This document shows positions 7,629 through 14,885 of a stretch of DNA of 38,533 nt, piece by piece (the first letter of the stretch is position 1; each line of letters starts with the position of its first letter). The DNA comes from Sedimentisphaerales bacterium (GTDB taxonomy: Bacteria > Planctomycetota > Phycisphaerae > Sedimentisphaerales > Anaerobacaceae): the NCBI GenBank assembly GCA_016930645.1, contig JAFGGH010000011.1, forward strand, positions 1 to 38,533, read 5' to 3'. The position numbers and the translations under genes were made by a program. Below the pieces are notes generated by a model, which ran no database searches, was not told the DNA's origin, and worked only from the letters and a program-made list of their open reading frames with translations.

Positions 7629-8723
7629 ATTACAAATATTTATACCAAGTACGCCGAATTGATTGTTAATTACAGTCTGGAAATCAAAGCCTGTGACAAG
7701 CTGCTTATAAACTCAACTTACCTGGCGGAGCCATTGCTCAAGGAGATTTACAAAGCGGCACTTAAAGCGGGGGTGCATCCCGAATTAAAAATCAGCCTGA
7801 ATGGTACGGAAAAGATTTTCTATGATAACGCAAGTGATGAGCAGTTGAAATATGTCTCGCCTGCAAGCTGGTGCTATACGGAAAATTACGATGCGTTTTT
7901 GCACGTTCTGGCGCCGTTTGATGTGAAAGAGCTTCAGGATGTTGAGCCAGTTAAATTACAGACAGCAACGGCGGCCAGGGCCGAATTGAAAAAGACTTAT
8001 GTAAAGAGATGGGCAGAAGGTTCGCTCAACTGGACGCTTTGTATGTTCCCGACGGAATCAGCGGCGGGCGAATGCGGGATGAGTCTGGCGGAATTCGAGG
8101 AGTTCGTGTATTCGGCGTGTCATTTATACCAAGACGACCCGATTTCAAAATGGAAACAGGTGCACGAACAGCAGCAGCATATAGCGGATTACCTGACAGG
8201 AAAAGATAATATACGCTATGTTGGGCCTGACATCGATATTACCTTCAGCTCCAAAGAACGCAAGTGGATTAACTGCGACGGGCATAGAAATATGCCTGAC
8301 GGCGAGATATTCACATCGCCGGTGGAAGATTCGGTCAATGGGAATGTGAGATTCAGTTATCCGGGAATTTATCTCGGTAAAGAGATTGAAGATATTACGC
8401 TCGAAGTTAAAGCCGGCGAGGTTGTTAAGTGGGACGCTGCCAAGGGCAAGGAGCTTTTAGATAAGATATTCGAAATTGAGGGTGCAAGGCGGTTCGGCGA
8501 AGCTGCGGTCGGGACAAATACCGGCATAGACAAGTTTACCAAAAGTATTTTGTTCGATGAAAAAATCGCGGGCACTATCCATATGGCTGTGGGTTCGGCC
8601 CCGCCTATAACAGGCGGAAAGAATGAGTCAGCTATCCACTGGGATATGATAGCCGATATGCACGCCGGCCAAATCTACGCCGACAATGAGCTAATCTACG
8701 AAAACGGAAGGTTTATTATATAA
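7629..8723 (+). CDS. M29-family metallo-aminopeptidase, apparent ATT start
   Basis: A thermophilic-type (AmpS/PepS/AmpT) aminopeptidase that removes N-terminal residues from peptides with a two-metal site. Visible ligands: Glu in ARRFGEAAVGTN, Glu in FDEKIAGTIHMAVG, the His of that stretch, and His/Asp in SAIHWDM. Length, about 364 residues, fits the family. The first conventional start in frame is TTG 7659, but this would cut the conserved opening ('KYAELIVNYS...'), which is encoded directly upstream. The frame is open back to TGA 7617-7619 and contains ATT codons at 7629 and 7638. GAGG at 7618-7621 lies 7 nt before ATT 7629, so I place the start there. No ATG or GTG is available. Confidence 0.9.
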   Translation: MTNIYTKYAELIVNYSLEIKACDKLLINSTYLAEPLLKEIYKAALKAGVHPELKISLNGTEKIFYDNASDEQLKYVSPASWCYTENYDAFLHVLAPFDVKELQDVEPVKLQTATAARAELKKTYVKRWAEGSLNWTLCMFPTESAAGECGMSLAEFEEFVYSACHLYQDDPISKWKQVHEQQQHIADYLTGKDNIRYVGPDIDITFSSKERKWINCDGHRNMPDGEIFTSPVEDSVNGNVRFSYPGIYLGKEIEDITLEVKAGEVVKWDAAKGKELLDKIFEIEGARRFGEAAVGTNTGIDKFTKSILFDEKIAGTIHMAVGSAPPITGGKNESAIHWDMIADMHAGQIYADNELIYENGRFII

Positions 8724-8838
8724 GCGGCATTAATTCTTCTGCCTATACAATTCTATATTTTTCTTGATCATCTAAAATATATTGACCAACGCAGAAATAG
8801 AAGGTCTAATAGTATGAATAAAGTTCTAAGGATTGAAC

Positions 8839-9927
8839 ATGAGACCTTATACACCACAAAAACTGCCATTAAAGGATCTAGACTATAATCCTTTTGTGCA
8901 TCTTGTTTCTCTCTCAAACAGGCAGATAAGCAGATTCGACGGCATCGTTATGAACATGCTTAATCCTCAGATTCTTCTGAGTCCTCTGACAACAAACGAA
9001 GCGGTTCTTTCTTCAAGAATAGAAGGTACGCAAGCTACTTTCGAGGAGGTCCTCAAGTTTGAAGCTGAACCTAAAAAGCCCACAAAAAAGTACGACGACA
9101 TCCAAGAGATTATTAATTACCGTAAAACATTACGATACGCCATGGACAGGACAAAGGATTTGCCTCTTTGCGGTCGCCTGATGAGAGAAATGCATAATAT
9201 CCTGCTCGATAGTGTAAGAGGACATAATCGTCAAAGAGGCGAATTTCGCACTTCACAGGTACATATTGGACCACCGGGTTGTCCAATAGAAAAAGCAACT
9301 TATATACCTCCTTCATGCGAAAAGATCGGCGAGGCAATTTCTAATCTTGAAAAGTACCTTCGGTTCGACGAAAAAGATATACTCGTCCAAACAGCGATAC
9401 TTCACGCTCAGTTTGAAATTATTCATCCTTTCCTTGACGGTAACGGTCGAATTGGAAGATTGCTTATACCTCTATTTCTCTACGAAAAAAAGGTACTAAG
9501 CTATCCATCATTCTATATGAGCGAATACTTCAACAACAACAGAGAACAGTATTATGATTCTTTAAACAAAATCAGCAAGAAAAACGATTGGATTCAATGG
9601 ATCATATTTTTTCTCACAGCAGTAAATGACCAAGCTCAGGTCAACATAAATAGGGCTACAAAAATACTGAACCTCTATATGAGTTCTAAAGACAAAATGG
9701 TCAAGTTGACTCATTCTCAGTTTTCGATTCAGGCTTTAGATTTCATCTTCAATCGACCAGTTTTTTCAAGCCCCCAATTCTACGAAGGTAGTGGAATACC
9801 CAGACCTACCGCTGCACGTATCCTGGATATATTAAAAGAGGCTAAGGTATTAACTGTTATCGATCCTGGCAAAGGGCGTCACCCAACGACATACGCTTTT
9901 GTTGAATTAATAGATGTGGTCGATTAA
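8839..9927 (+). CDS. Fic-domain AMP-transferase with inhibitory helix and winged helix
   Basis: A protein of 362 residues that probably transfers AMP (or another nucleotide part) to a target protein. Residues 56-64 contain the inhibitory motif SSRIEGTQ (S/T-x-x-x-E-G type, Glu62) placed before the Fic core, as in class II Fic proteins, which are held inactive in cis. The core motif HPFLDGNGRIGR spans residues 196-207, with catalytic His196. The C-terminal 75 residues look like a winged helix (SGIPRPTAARILDILKEAKV), suggesting DNA binding or self-regulation. ATG 8839 is chosen because AAGG lies about 7 nt upstream; TTG 8833 also lies in frame. Stand-alone gene; the cluster of TGAGACGCAAA half-sites begins 1 nt after its stop. 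Confidence 0.93.
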   Translation: MRPYTPQKLPLKDLDYNPFVHLVSLSNRQISRFDGIVMNMLNPQILLSPLTTNEAVLSSRIEGTQATFEEVLKFEAEPKKPTKKYDDIQEIINYRKTLRYAMDRTKDLPLCGRLMREMHNILLDSVRGHNRQRGEFRTSQVHIGPPGCPIEKATYIPPSCEKIGEAISNLEKYLRFDEKDILVQTAILHAQFEIIHPFLDGNGRIGRLLIPLFLYEKKVLSYPSFYMSEYFNNNREQYYDSLNKISKKNDWIQWIIFFLTAVNDQAQVNINRATKILNLYMSSKDKMVKLTHSQFSIQALDFIFNRPVFSSPQFYEGSGIPRPTAARILDILKEAKVLTVIDPGKGRHPTTYAFVELIDVVD

Positions 9928-9928
9928 C

Positions 9929-10024
9929 TTTGCGTCTCATGAAATATCTATTAATTCGTTTACGTCTCATTTTTGGCGAAAAATGAGACGCAAAATAGTT
10001 TGTGTATAATTGGTGAGACGCAAA
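9929..10024. repeat. Nested inverted repeats of a TGAGACGCAAA motif
   Basis: Outer copies TTTGCGTCTCA (9929-9939) and TGAGACGCAAA (10014-10024) are perfect inverted repeats. Inside them a perfect 12-bp stem, CGTCTCATTTTT (9963-9974) and AAAAATGAGACG (9979-9990), has a GGCG loop. That gives four half-sites in about 96 bp. No transposase is present. The element could be a very small non-autonomous (MITE-like) insertion or an operator cluster. No U-run follows the stem, so a simple terminator is unlikely. Confidence 0.7.
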
Positions 10025-10182
10025 AATTATCACGCTTACTGCTTGAAAAACCTTAAATTTATAAGATAATCCTTGTTTTCAGTATTGAAAAGGGGGATTT
10101 TTTGCCGATAAAAAAGTCTTGCTTAGTTTTTGGTAATAATATATATTACCGCGGTTGTTAATACTCTGCCGTAAAGGGGCAG
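10025..10182. other. AT-rich spacer with no visible gene
   Basis: This part of the fic to tRNA interval holds no ORF with a ribosome site and no recognisable RNA. A run near 10091-10105 (AAGGGGGATTTTTTG) has no stem of its own. A TAATATATATTA palindrome lies near 10137-10148. Confidence 0.4.
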
Positions 10183-10278
10183 GACAGGTAATCAGGATAC
10201 CAGAGAATCAGGGTATCAGGAAAAGGGGAAATACACCCTTCCTGATAATCCGATGACCTGTTGTTCTGATAACCTATA
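10183..10278. repeat. Two opposing period-8 arrays forming an imperfect hairpin
   Basis: At 10183-10222 five octamers related to ATCAGGAT follow each other. At 10239-10278 the complementary series (CCTGAT-type octamers) runs in the opposite orientation. The two arms of about 40 bp pair imperfectly (roughly 70 percent by eye) around a short centre that includes GGGGAAATACACCC. No ORF is supported here. Confidence 0.65.
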
Positions 10279-10338
10279 ATGTGGGTCAGCAGTATCACGG
10301 CGTGGCTGACTCAAGCCTCCGGCAGAGACCTGTCTAAG

Positions 10339-10374
10339 CCCCCGCTGCTGTCTTGCGACAGCAAGACGCGGGGG
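10339..10374. repeat. Strong GC-rich stem-loop (REP-like)
   Basis: CCCCCGC (10339-10345) pairs with GCGGGGG (10368-10374), and inside it TGCTGTC pairs with GACAGCA around a TTGC loop, with a 4-nt bulge AGAC on one side. No T-run follows, so it looks more like a repetitive extragenic palindrome than a terminator. It lies 85 nt before the tRNA. Confidence 0.6.
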
Positions 10375-10391
10375 TTCCGTGACAGCTTTTT

Positions 10392-10454
10392 CGTAATGCG
10401 TACTGAGTGATGCGTCGTGCGTTACGCTGTACGCAGTACCGTTTACGAAATACG
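10392..10454. repeat. Degenerate tandem array, 7-bp period, nine units
   Basis: Nine consecutive heptamers of the CGTAATG / CGTTACG type end 4 nt before the tRNA-Gln acceptor stem. This is the longest array in the window and closely resembles the one at 4177-4211. Confidence 0.7.
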
Positions 10455-10458
10455 AGAA

Positions 10459-10530
10459 TACCCGGTGGTGTAATCGGTAACACATGGGCTTTTGGTGCCC
10501 ATATTCCAGGTCCGAGTCCTGGCCGGGTAG
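10459..10530 (+). tRNA. tRNA-Gln (anticodon TTG)
   Basis: A full cloverleaf can be drawn. The acceptor stem TACCCGG/CCGGGTA has the weak U1-A72 pair and G73 discriminator typical of Gln tRNAs. The D-arm is GTGT-AATCGGTA-ACAC. The anticodon stem TGGGC/GCCCA encloses TTTTGGT with anticodon TTG. The variable loop has 4 nt, and the T-stem CCAGG/CCTGG encloses TCCGAGT. The T-loop has C where U55 (pseudouridine site) is expected. CCA is not encoded. A period-8 array begins at the next base. Confidence 0.9.
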
Positions 10531-10600
10531 GTTGGTTAAATGGTTAATTGGTGAGTTGTTTCCGCCAGAGGCGGATAAAAATTGGTAAGATTGGTAGGAT
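10531..10600. repeat. Period-8 array flanking a TCCGCC/GGCGGA palindrome
   Basis: Octamers related to GTTGGTTA start directly after the tRNA (10531-10554). They are followed by TCCGCCAGAGGCGGA (within 10559-10579) and by further AATTGGTA-like octamers to about 10600. Almost the same layout occurs at 15291-15340, so this is a dispersed composite repeat. Confidence 0.65.
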
Positions 10601-10609
10601 TTAGAGAAC

Positions 10610-11002
10610 GTGAACTCTTACAGCTTTGAAAATCTTGAGGTTTATAAAAGCGCAAGACAATACAGAGTCAAGATTTACAAGCTGACTCATCAGTTGCCGG
10701 AATATGAAAAATATAATCTAACACTGCAAATGAGAAAGGCAGCTTTGTCAATAACCAACAATATCGCTGAAGGTCACGGCAGATACCATTGGCAGGAAAA
10801 TATACAGTTTATCAGGCAGTCACGCGGTTCTCTGCAAGAGATTATAGACGATTTAAACACGTGTCTGGATGAGAAATATGCGGCTGAGGACTTATTAAAC
10901 AATTTGAAAATCGAAGGTTATAACCTTCTGAAACAACTGAACAGTTATATGAAATATTTAAAGGGGCGCAAAGAAGCGGAAACGCGTCAGATGATTGCGT
11001 AA
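10610..11002 (+). CDS. Four-helix-bundle protein (23S rRNA intervening-sequence family)
   Basis: A protein of 130 residues matching the 'S23 / four helix bundle' family, first known from insertions in 23S rRNA genes but often free-standing. Signs are the opening SFENLEVYKSARQY, the middle LTLQMRKAALSITNNIAEGH and the amphipathic helices to the end. Its molecular role is unknown; the fold suggests a small pentameric RNA- or protein-binding bundle. It starts at GTG 10610, without a strong ribosome site, and lies 51 nt before glmU. It sits between repeat arrays, which fits a mobile history. Confidence 0.85.
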   Translation: MNSYSFENLEVYKSARQYRVKIYKLTHQLPEYEKYNLTLQMRKAALSITNNIAEGHGRYHWQENIQFIRQSRGSLQEIIDDLNTCLDEKYAAEDLLNNLKIEGYNLLKQLNSYMKYLKGRKEAETRQMIA

Positions 11003-11016
11003 GTGAATAGAATCAT

Positions 11017-11048
11017 AATTAACAAATTAACAATTTAACCAATTAACT
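11017..11048. repeat. Degenerate tandem array, 8-bp period
   Basis: Four octamers of the AATTAACA / ATTTAACC type fill most of the gap between the four-helix-bundle gene and glmU, ending 4 nt before the glmU start codon. No Shine-Dalgarno is left for glmU. Confidence 0.7.
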
Positions 11049-11052
11049 TTTT

Positions 11053-12054
11053 ATGGTGAAAAGAGTTGCGATAATACTGGCGGCTGGAATAAGCAGCAGG
11101 ATGAAGACACTTGTGCCGAAGGTGCTGCACGAGGTCTGCGGCAGACCGATGCTGGCTTACGTCTTAGACGCCTGCCGGGACGCCGGTGTTGACAGGATAT
11201 ACGTCATAATAGGACACGGCGGCGAGCAGGTTCAACAACGCTTTAGCGGCGCTGATGATATAGTCTGGGTCGAGCAGGCCGAGCAGCTCGGAACGGCCCA
11301 TGCGGTTTTGTGCTGTAAAGAACAATTAGCCGATTTTGACGGTCAGACACTGGTTTTGTGCGGAGACGGGCCTTTGATTCGGGCAAAAGCATTACAAAGC
11401 CTAATCGAAAAGTACGAATCGGGCGACTATGCTGCTGTTCTGGCGACGGCGGTTCTCGATGAGCCGGCCGGTTACGGAAGGATTATCCGTGACAGCAACG
11501 GAAATATCGAGGCGATTGTCGAGCATAATGACTGTACGGGCCAACAACTTAAAATTAAAGAAGTTAACCCAAGCTATTACCTTTTTGACAATAAGGTACT
11601 CTTCGAGGCCCTTGCCGAGGTAAAATGCGATAACGCCAAAGGCGAGTATTATATTACGGACACGGTCGAGATAATTCTGAGCAAAGGCTTAAAGGCAGCG
11701 GCAGTTGTGGCGGTTGAGCCGGAAGAGGCGATGGGCGCCAATGACCGCAGGCAGCTAAGCATAATCGGCAGGATAATGCAGCAGCGGATACAGGAAAGGC
11801 TTATGGCAGAAGGAGTTACGATAGTTGACCCGGCTAATACCTGGATTGACAGCAGGGCTGAAATAGGCGCAGATACAATCATCGAGCCGTTTTCTTATAT
11901 TCAAGGCAAAGTTAAAATAGGCAAGGCTTGTCGAATTGGGCCTTTTGCCTATTTAATTGACGGTACAATTTTGAAAGACGGGGCTGTGGTGGATCCTTCG
12001 GAGATTCTCCGGCAAGCTGAAAATGTTAAATCCTGTACGGAGGCAGAAAGGTAA
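11053..12054 (+). CDS. glmU: GlmU-like UDP-GlcNAc pyrophosphorylase, short form
   Basis: This enzyme should join UTP and GlcNAc-1-phosphate to UDP-GlcNAc, the precursor of lipid A. The uridylyltransferase domain (about 1-230) is complete: LAAGISSRMKTLVPKVLHEV, QLGTAHAVL, GYGRIIRDSNG, EVNPSYYLFDN, GEYYITDTVEI and GANDRRQL. The C-terminal left-handed beta-helix is cut short: only a few hexapeptide turns follow (about 255-310), and the protein ends at 333 residues against about 455 in bifunctional GlmU. The acetyltransferase active site is therefore missing. Synteny with prs, rplY and pth matches the glmU-prs-ctc-pth order of other bacteria and supports the name. Start ATG 11053; prs follows 4 nt after the stop. 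Confidence 0.85.
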   Translation: MVKRVAIILAAGISSRMKTLVPKVLHEVCGRPMLAYVLDACRDAGVDRIYVIIGHGGEQVQQRFSGADDIVWVEQAEQLGTAHAVLCCKEQLADFDGQTLVLCGDGPLIRAKALQSLIEKYESGDYAAVLATAVLDEPAGYGRIIRDSNGNIEAIVEHNDCTGQQLKIKEVNPSYYLFDNKVLFEALAEVKCDNAKGEYYITDTVEIILSKGLKAAAVVAVEPEEAMGANDRRQLSIIGRIMQQRIQERLMAEGVTIVDPANTWIDSRAEIGADTIIEPFSYIQGKVKIGKACRIGPFAYLIDGTILKDGAVVDPSEILRQAENVKSCTEAER

Positions 12055-12058
12055 GATT

Positions 12059-12994
12059 ATGAAGATATTTTCAGGAACCGCTAATCCGGCACTGACCAAG
12101 AAGGTGTGCGAATACCTCGAAATCGAAATGGGCAGGTGTAATATCGATGTCTTCGCGGACGGGGAGAAAATTATTAAGCTCGAAGACGATGTTCGCGGCA
12201 AAGATTGCTTCGTTATTCAGTCCACGTGCAAGCCTGTGGAGGTTAATCTCGTCGAGCTTTTGATTTTTATCGATTGTCTGCGGAGGGCATCTGTTCAAAG
12301 AATCACAGCGGTCATTCCGTATTTCGGCTATGCGAGGCAGGACAGAAAAGACGAGGGCAGAGTACCCATAACGGCCAAGCTCGTGGCTAACTTAATTACC
12401 ACAGCCGGAGCCAACAGAGTTTTGGCTATCGATTTACATGCGCCACAACTACAGGGTTTTTTCGACATTCCAGTTGACCACTTAACCGGCGAATTAGTCC
12501 TTACAAAATACTTTAAAGAGAAAAAATTTGAAGATCTGACAGTCGTTTCGCCTGACGTAGGCAATATGAAAATAGCCGCGAGGTACGCATCGGACCTCGG
12601 CGGCGATTTGGCAATAGTGCACAAGAGGCGGATCAACGGCTCGGTTGTGGAGGCGCAACAGATAATAGGTGATGTTAAAAACAGAACCGTCCTGATGTGT
12701 GATGATATAATCGCAACGGCGGGTACGGTTTGCAGTGCAGCGAAAATGGTAAAAGAAAGAGGTGCAAAAGCGGTTTATGTAGGCGCGACTCACGGTGTTT
12801 TGTGTGAACCGGCTTTAGAAAGACTCAGCCAGGCACCGATTGACGAGATAGTTATAACAGATACGATACCCTTTAAAGATGAAGCCAGGAAGATAGGTGT
12901 TAAGGTGTTAAGTGTCGCCGATATGCTCGGCGAAGCCATAAGAAGAATACACAATAACGAATCGATAAGTAGTTTGTTCAATAGCATTGAATAG
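12059..12994 (+). CDS. prs: Ribose-phosphate pyrophosphokinase (PRPP synthetase)
   Basis: It makes PRPP from ribose-5-phosphate and ATP for nucleotide, His and Trp synthesis. It has 311 residues, the family length. Visible motifs are FSGTANPAL at the start, the FADGE substrate loop, YARQDRK, DLHAPQLQGFFDIPVDHL, SPDVGNMKIAARYA and the PRPP loop CDDIIATAGT (commonly DDxIDTAGT, so one Asp is Ala here). ATG 12059 is chosen: GGAGG-like sequence lies upstream and the product starts MKIFSG as usual, while ATG 12023 would overlap glmU. It probably shares the glmU transcript. Confidence 0.96.
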   Translation: MKIFSGTANPALTKKVCEYLEIEMGRCNIDVFADGEKIIKLEDDVRGKDCFVIQSTCKPVEVNLVELLIFIDCLRRASVQRITAVIPYFGYARQDRKDEGRVPITAKLVANLITTAGANRVLAIDLHAPQLQGFFDIPVDHLTGELVLTKYFKEKKFEDLTVVSPDVGNMKIAARYASDLGGDLAIVHKRRINGSVVEAQQIIGDVKNRTVLMCDDIIATAGTVCSAAKMVKERGAKAVYVGATHGVLCEPALERLSQAPIDEIVITDTIPFKDEARKIGVKVLSVADMLGEAIRRIHNNESISSLFNSIE

Positions 12995-13058
12995 TATTGG
13001 TTTTGCAAGGCCTGGAGTTCAGCCTTGCTTTTATAGTTGACAATGTAAGGCAAAAGTT

Positions 13059-13703
13059 ATGGAAAAAAATTTAGTTCTTAAAACAGACAAGAGAGAGCAT
13101 ACAGGCAAAAAGGCGGCACAACAGGTCAGAAAGCAAAGTCAGATACCGGCAATTGTGTACGGCCATAAAGAAGAGCCTGTCTCGATTTCGGTTGACAAGC
13201 ACGATTTTACCGAAGGTATCCATCACGGCCGTCGTCTGATGGAACTTAAAATCGGCAGGAAGAAGGAAATCGTAATTGTCAAGGACCTGCAATACGATTA
13301 TCTCGGCAAGGATATTATCCATGCCGACCTTATGCGTGTCAGCGAAAGCGAGAGAGTTGAGGTTAATGTCCCGATTGAAATCAAAGGTACCGCCAAAGGC
13401 GCTGGAGAAGGCGGAATCATTGAAGAGCAGCTCGGCAGTCTTGAAGTTGAATGCATGGTAACCGAGATACCGGAAAAATTCGTTGTCCGCGTAAACAACC
13501 TTGATATCGGCGACAACCTGCACGCCGGTGACATTGAACTGCCGCAGGGTGTCAAGCTTATAACCGACCCTGAAACGGTGGTCGTCACCTGCCGTATGGT
13601 AACTGTAAAAGAAGTGGTAGCAGAAGCTGAAGAAGAACCAACGGCACCAGAGGTAATCGGCGAAGAAAAAGAAGAACCTGAGCAGAAAAAAGAACAACAA
13701 TAA
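13059..13703 (+). CDS. rplY: 50S ribosomal protein L25 (CTC/TL5 long form)
   Basis: It binds 5S rRNA in the large subunit. At 214 residues it is the long two-domain form: an N-terminal L25 beta-barrel (about 1-92, with VLKTDKREHTGKKAAQQVRK, PAIVYGH and RRLMELKIG) and a C-terminal TL5 domain (about 95-180, with VEVNVPIEIKGTAKG and PEKFVVRVNNLDIGDNLHAG). It ends in a Glu/Lys-rich tail of about 30 residues. It lies between prs and pth, the usual place of ctc. The 64-nt gap after prs shows no clear promoter. Confidence 0.95.
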   Translation: MEKNLVLKTDKREHTGKKAAQQVRKQSQIPAIVYGHKEEPVSISVDKHDFTEGIHHGRRLMELKIGRKKEIVIVKDLQYDYLGKDIIHADLMRVSESERVEVNVPIEIKGTAKGAGEGGIIEEQLGSLEVECMVTEIPEKFVVRVNNLDIGDNLHAGDIELPQGVKLITDPETVVVTCRMVTVKEVVAEAEEEPTAPEVIGEEKEEPEQKKEQQ

Positions 13704-13738
13704 TAACAGGCTTAGTAAGGTAATCGGTCAGGCGTTGG

Positions 13739-14320
13739 ATGAGCCTTGCAATGAAGATGATAGTCGGCCTGGGTAATCCGGGCAGTGAATATGCCGATAC
13801 GCGGCATAATATCGGTTTCGAGGTAGTTGATGCCCTATCTGAGTGGTTCGGCATAAAAGTAAAAAAAAGAAAATTCGAAGCTCGCATAGGCGAGACCGAG
13901 TTCGAAGGTAAAAAGTTAATATTGGTAAAGCCCTGGAAGTATATGAACCGTTCGGGTCAGGCTGTGGCGACGGCGGCAGGTTTTTATAAGCTGCCAATAC
14001 CCGATTTGCTTGTGGTAACGGACGATATGGCGCTTGAGTCCGGCAGAATAAGGATTCGGGCAAAAGGGTCAGCAGGCGGCCATAACGGGCTGAAGGACAT
14101 TATAGAAAAGCTCGGCACGGAGGACTTTGCAAGGCTGCGTGTGGGAATCGGCCAGGCTACTGAGTCAGAGGCTTATGATTATGTGCTGTCGAAAGTGCCG
14201 GCTGAACAGAAAGAGCCGATAGATTCGGCGATTGAACGGGCAAGAGATGCCGTTATCTGCTGGCTGCGAAACGGCATCGAGGCGACAATGAATGAATATA
14301 ATAAAACAGTAGATGAGTAA
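13739..14320 (+). CDS. pth: Peptidyl-tRNA hydrolase
   Basis: It frees stalled tRNAs by cutting peptidyl-tRNA. It has 193 residues, the normal length. Active-site elements are all visible: GLGNPGSEYADTRHNIGF with the catalytic His, YMNRSG with the substrate-binding Asn, VTDDM with Asp, and KGSAGGHNGLKDI with the second Asn. ATG 13739 (MSLAMKMIVGLGNPG) is used; ATG 13751 or 13757 would give a more usual N-terminus, and no start has a strong ribosome site. A period-8 array overlaps its last codons. Confidence 0.95.
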   Translation: MSLAMKMIVGLGNPGSEYADTRHNIGFEVVDALSEWFGIKVKKRKFEARIGETEFEGKKLILVKPWKYMNRSGQAVATAAGFYKLPIPDLLVVTDDMALESGRIRIRAKGSAGGHNGLKDIIEKLGTEDFARLRVGIGQATESEAYDYVLSKVPAEQKEPIDSAIERARDAVICWLRNGIEATMNEYNKTVDE

Positions 14321-14343
14321 ATGGGTAAATGAGCAGATGAGTA
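14312..14343. repeat. Degenerate tandem array, 8-bp period, across the pth stop codon
   Basis: Four octamers (GATGAGTA, then AATGGGTA-like units, then GATGAGTA again) start within the last two pth codons, so the final residues VDE and the stop codon belong to the first unit. Confidence 0.7.
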
Positions 14344-14376
14344 AGGATTTAACTTTTAGTTTTGGAGGTAAGTAAT

Positions 14377-14823
14377 TTGGAAACAATTACAACCAAGCTT
14401 TATGAAGGTATGTTTCTGGTAGATTCGGCGCTTGCAGCATCTGACTGGGAAGGCGTCAATGAGAATATCAAGTCAATTCTCGAAAAATTCGGCGCAGAAA
14501 TCGTATCCCTAAAGAAATGGGACGAGCGGAAACTGGCTTATCCTATCAGAGGCAAAAGCCGGGGAACATACATTCTGGCACTTTTCAGGGTTGACGGCCC
14601 GAAGATATCAGAAATAGAACGTGCTGTCAGACTTAGCGACAAGATTACCAGAATGCTGATTTTGTGCGTAGAAGACATAGACCCTGAGTACATCGATAAA
14701 CAGCCGCCTGTAGAAACAGTAAAATATTCCCAGGAGCAGAGGCCGGAGCCGGATTCAGAACCCCAAAATAGTATCGTGGACGAGTTAGAGCAGGATGGGG
14801 ACCAGGAAGATATCGAACAGTAA
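14377..14823 (+). CDS. rpsF: 30S ribosomal protein S6
   Basis: It binds 16S rRNA together with S18 on the platform of the small subunit. It has 148 residues. The ferredoxin-like S6 core covers about 1-95 (YEGMFLVDSA, SLKKWDERKLAYPIRGKSRG, YILALFRVDGP) and an acidic tail follows (DELEQDGDQEDIEQ). Start TTG 14377 is chosen because GGAGGT at 14364-14369 lies 7 nt before it; the in-frame TTG 14362 overlaps that ribosome site and can be discarded. It heads the classic rpsF-ssb-rpsR-rplI-dnaB order. Confidence 0.95.
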   Translation: METITTKLYEGMFLVDSALAASDWEGVNENIKSILEKFGAEIVSLKKWDERKLAYPIRGKSRGTYILALFRVDGPKISEIERAVRLSDKITRMLILCVEDIDPEYIDKQPPVETVKYSQEQRPEPDSEPQNSIVDELEQDGDQEDIEQ

Positions 14824-14885
14824 ACGTAATCTATACTTTTAAAGCTGTGAACCAGTAAACGGTTCTTAGGAAAGGCGATAAGCGT

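Noticed and set aside
9929-10024. CRISPR-like spacing of four TGAGACG motifs
   Set aside because: The copies alternate in orientation and form nested palindromes, with unequal spacing and no cas genes, so it is not an array of direct repeats.
13071-13700. Long open frame (209 codons) on the minus strand opposite rplY
   Set aside because: It mirrors the whole rplY gene, has Phe-rich low-complexity translation and no ribosome site; a shadow of strong codon bias.
14362-14377. Earlier TTG start for rpsF
   Set aside because: The codons from 14362 overlap the GGAGGT ribosome site that serves TTG 14377.
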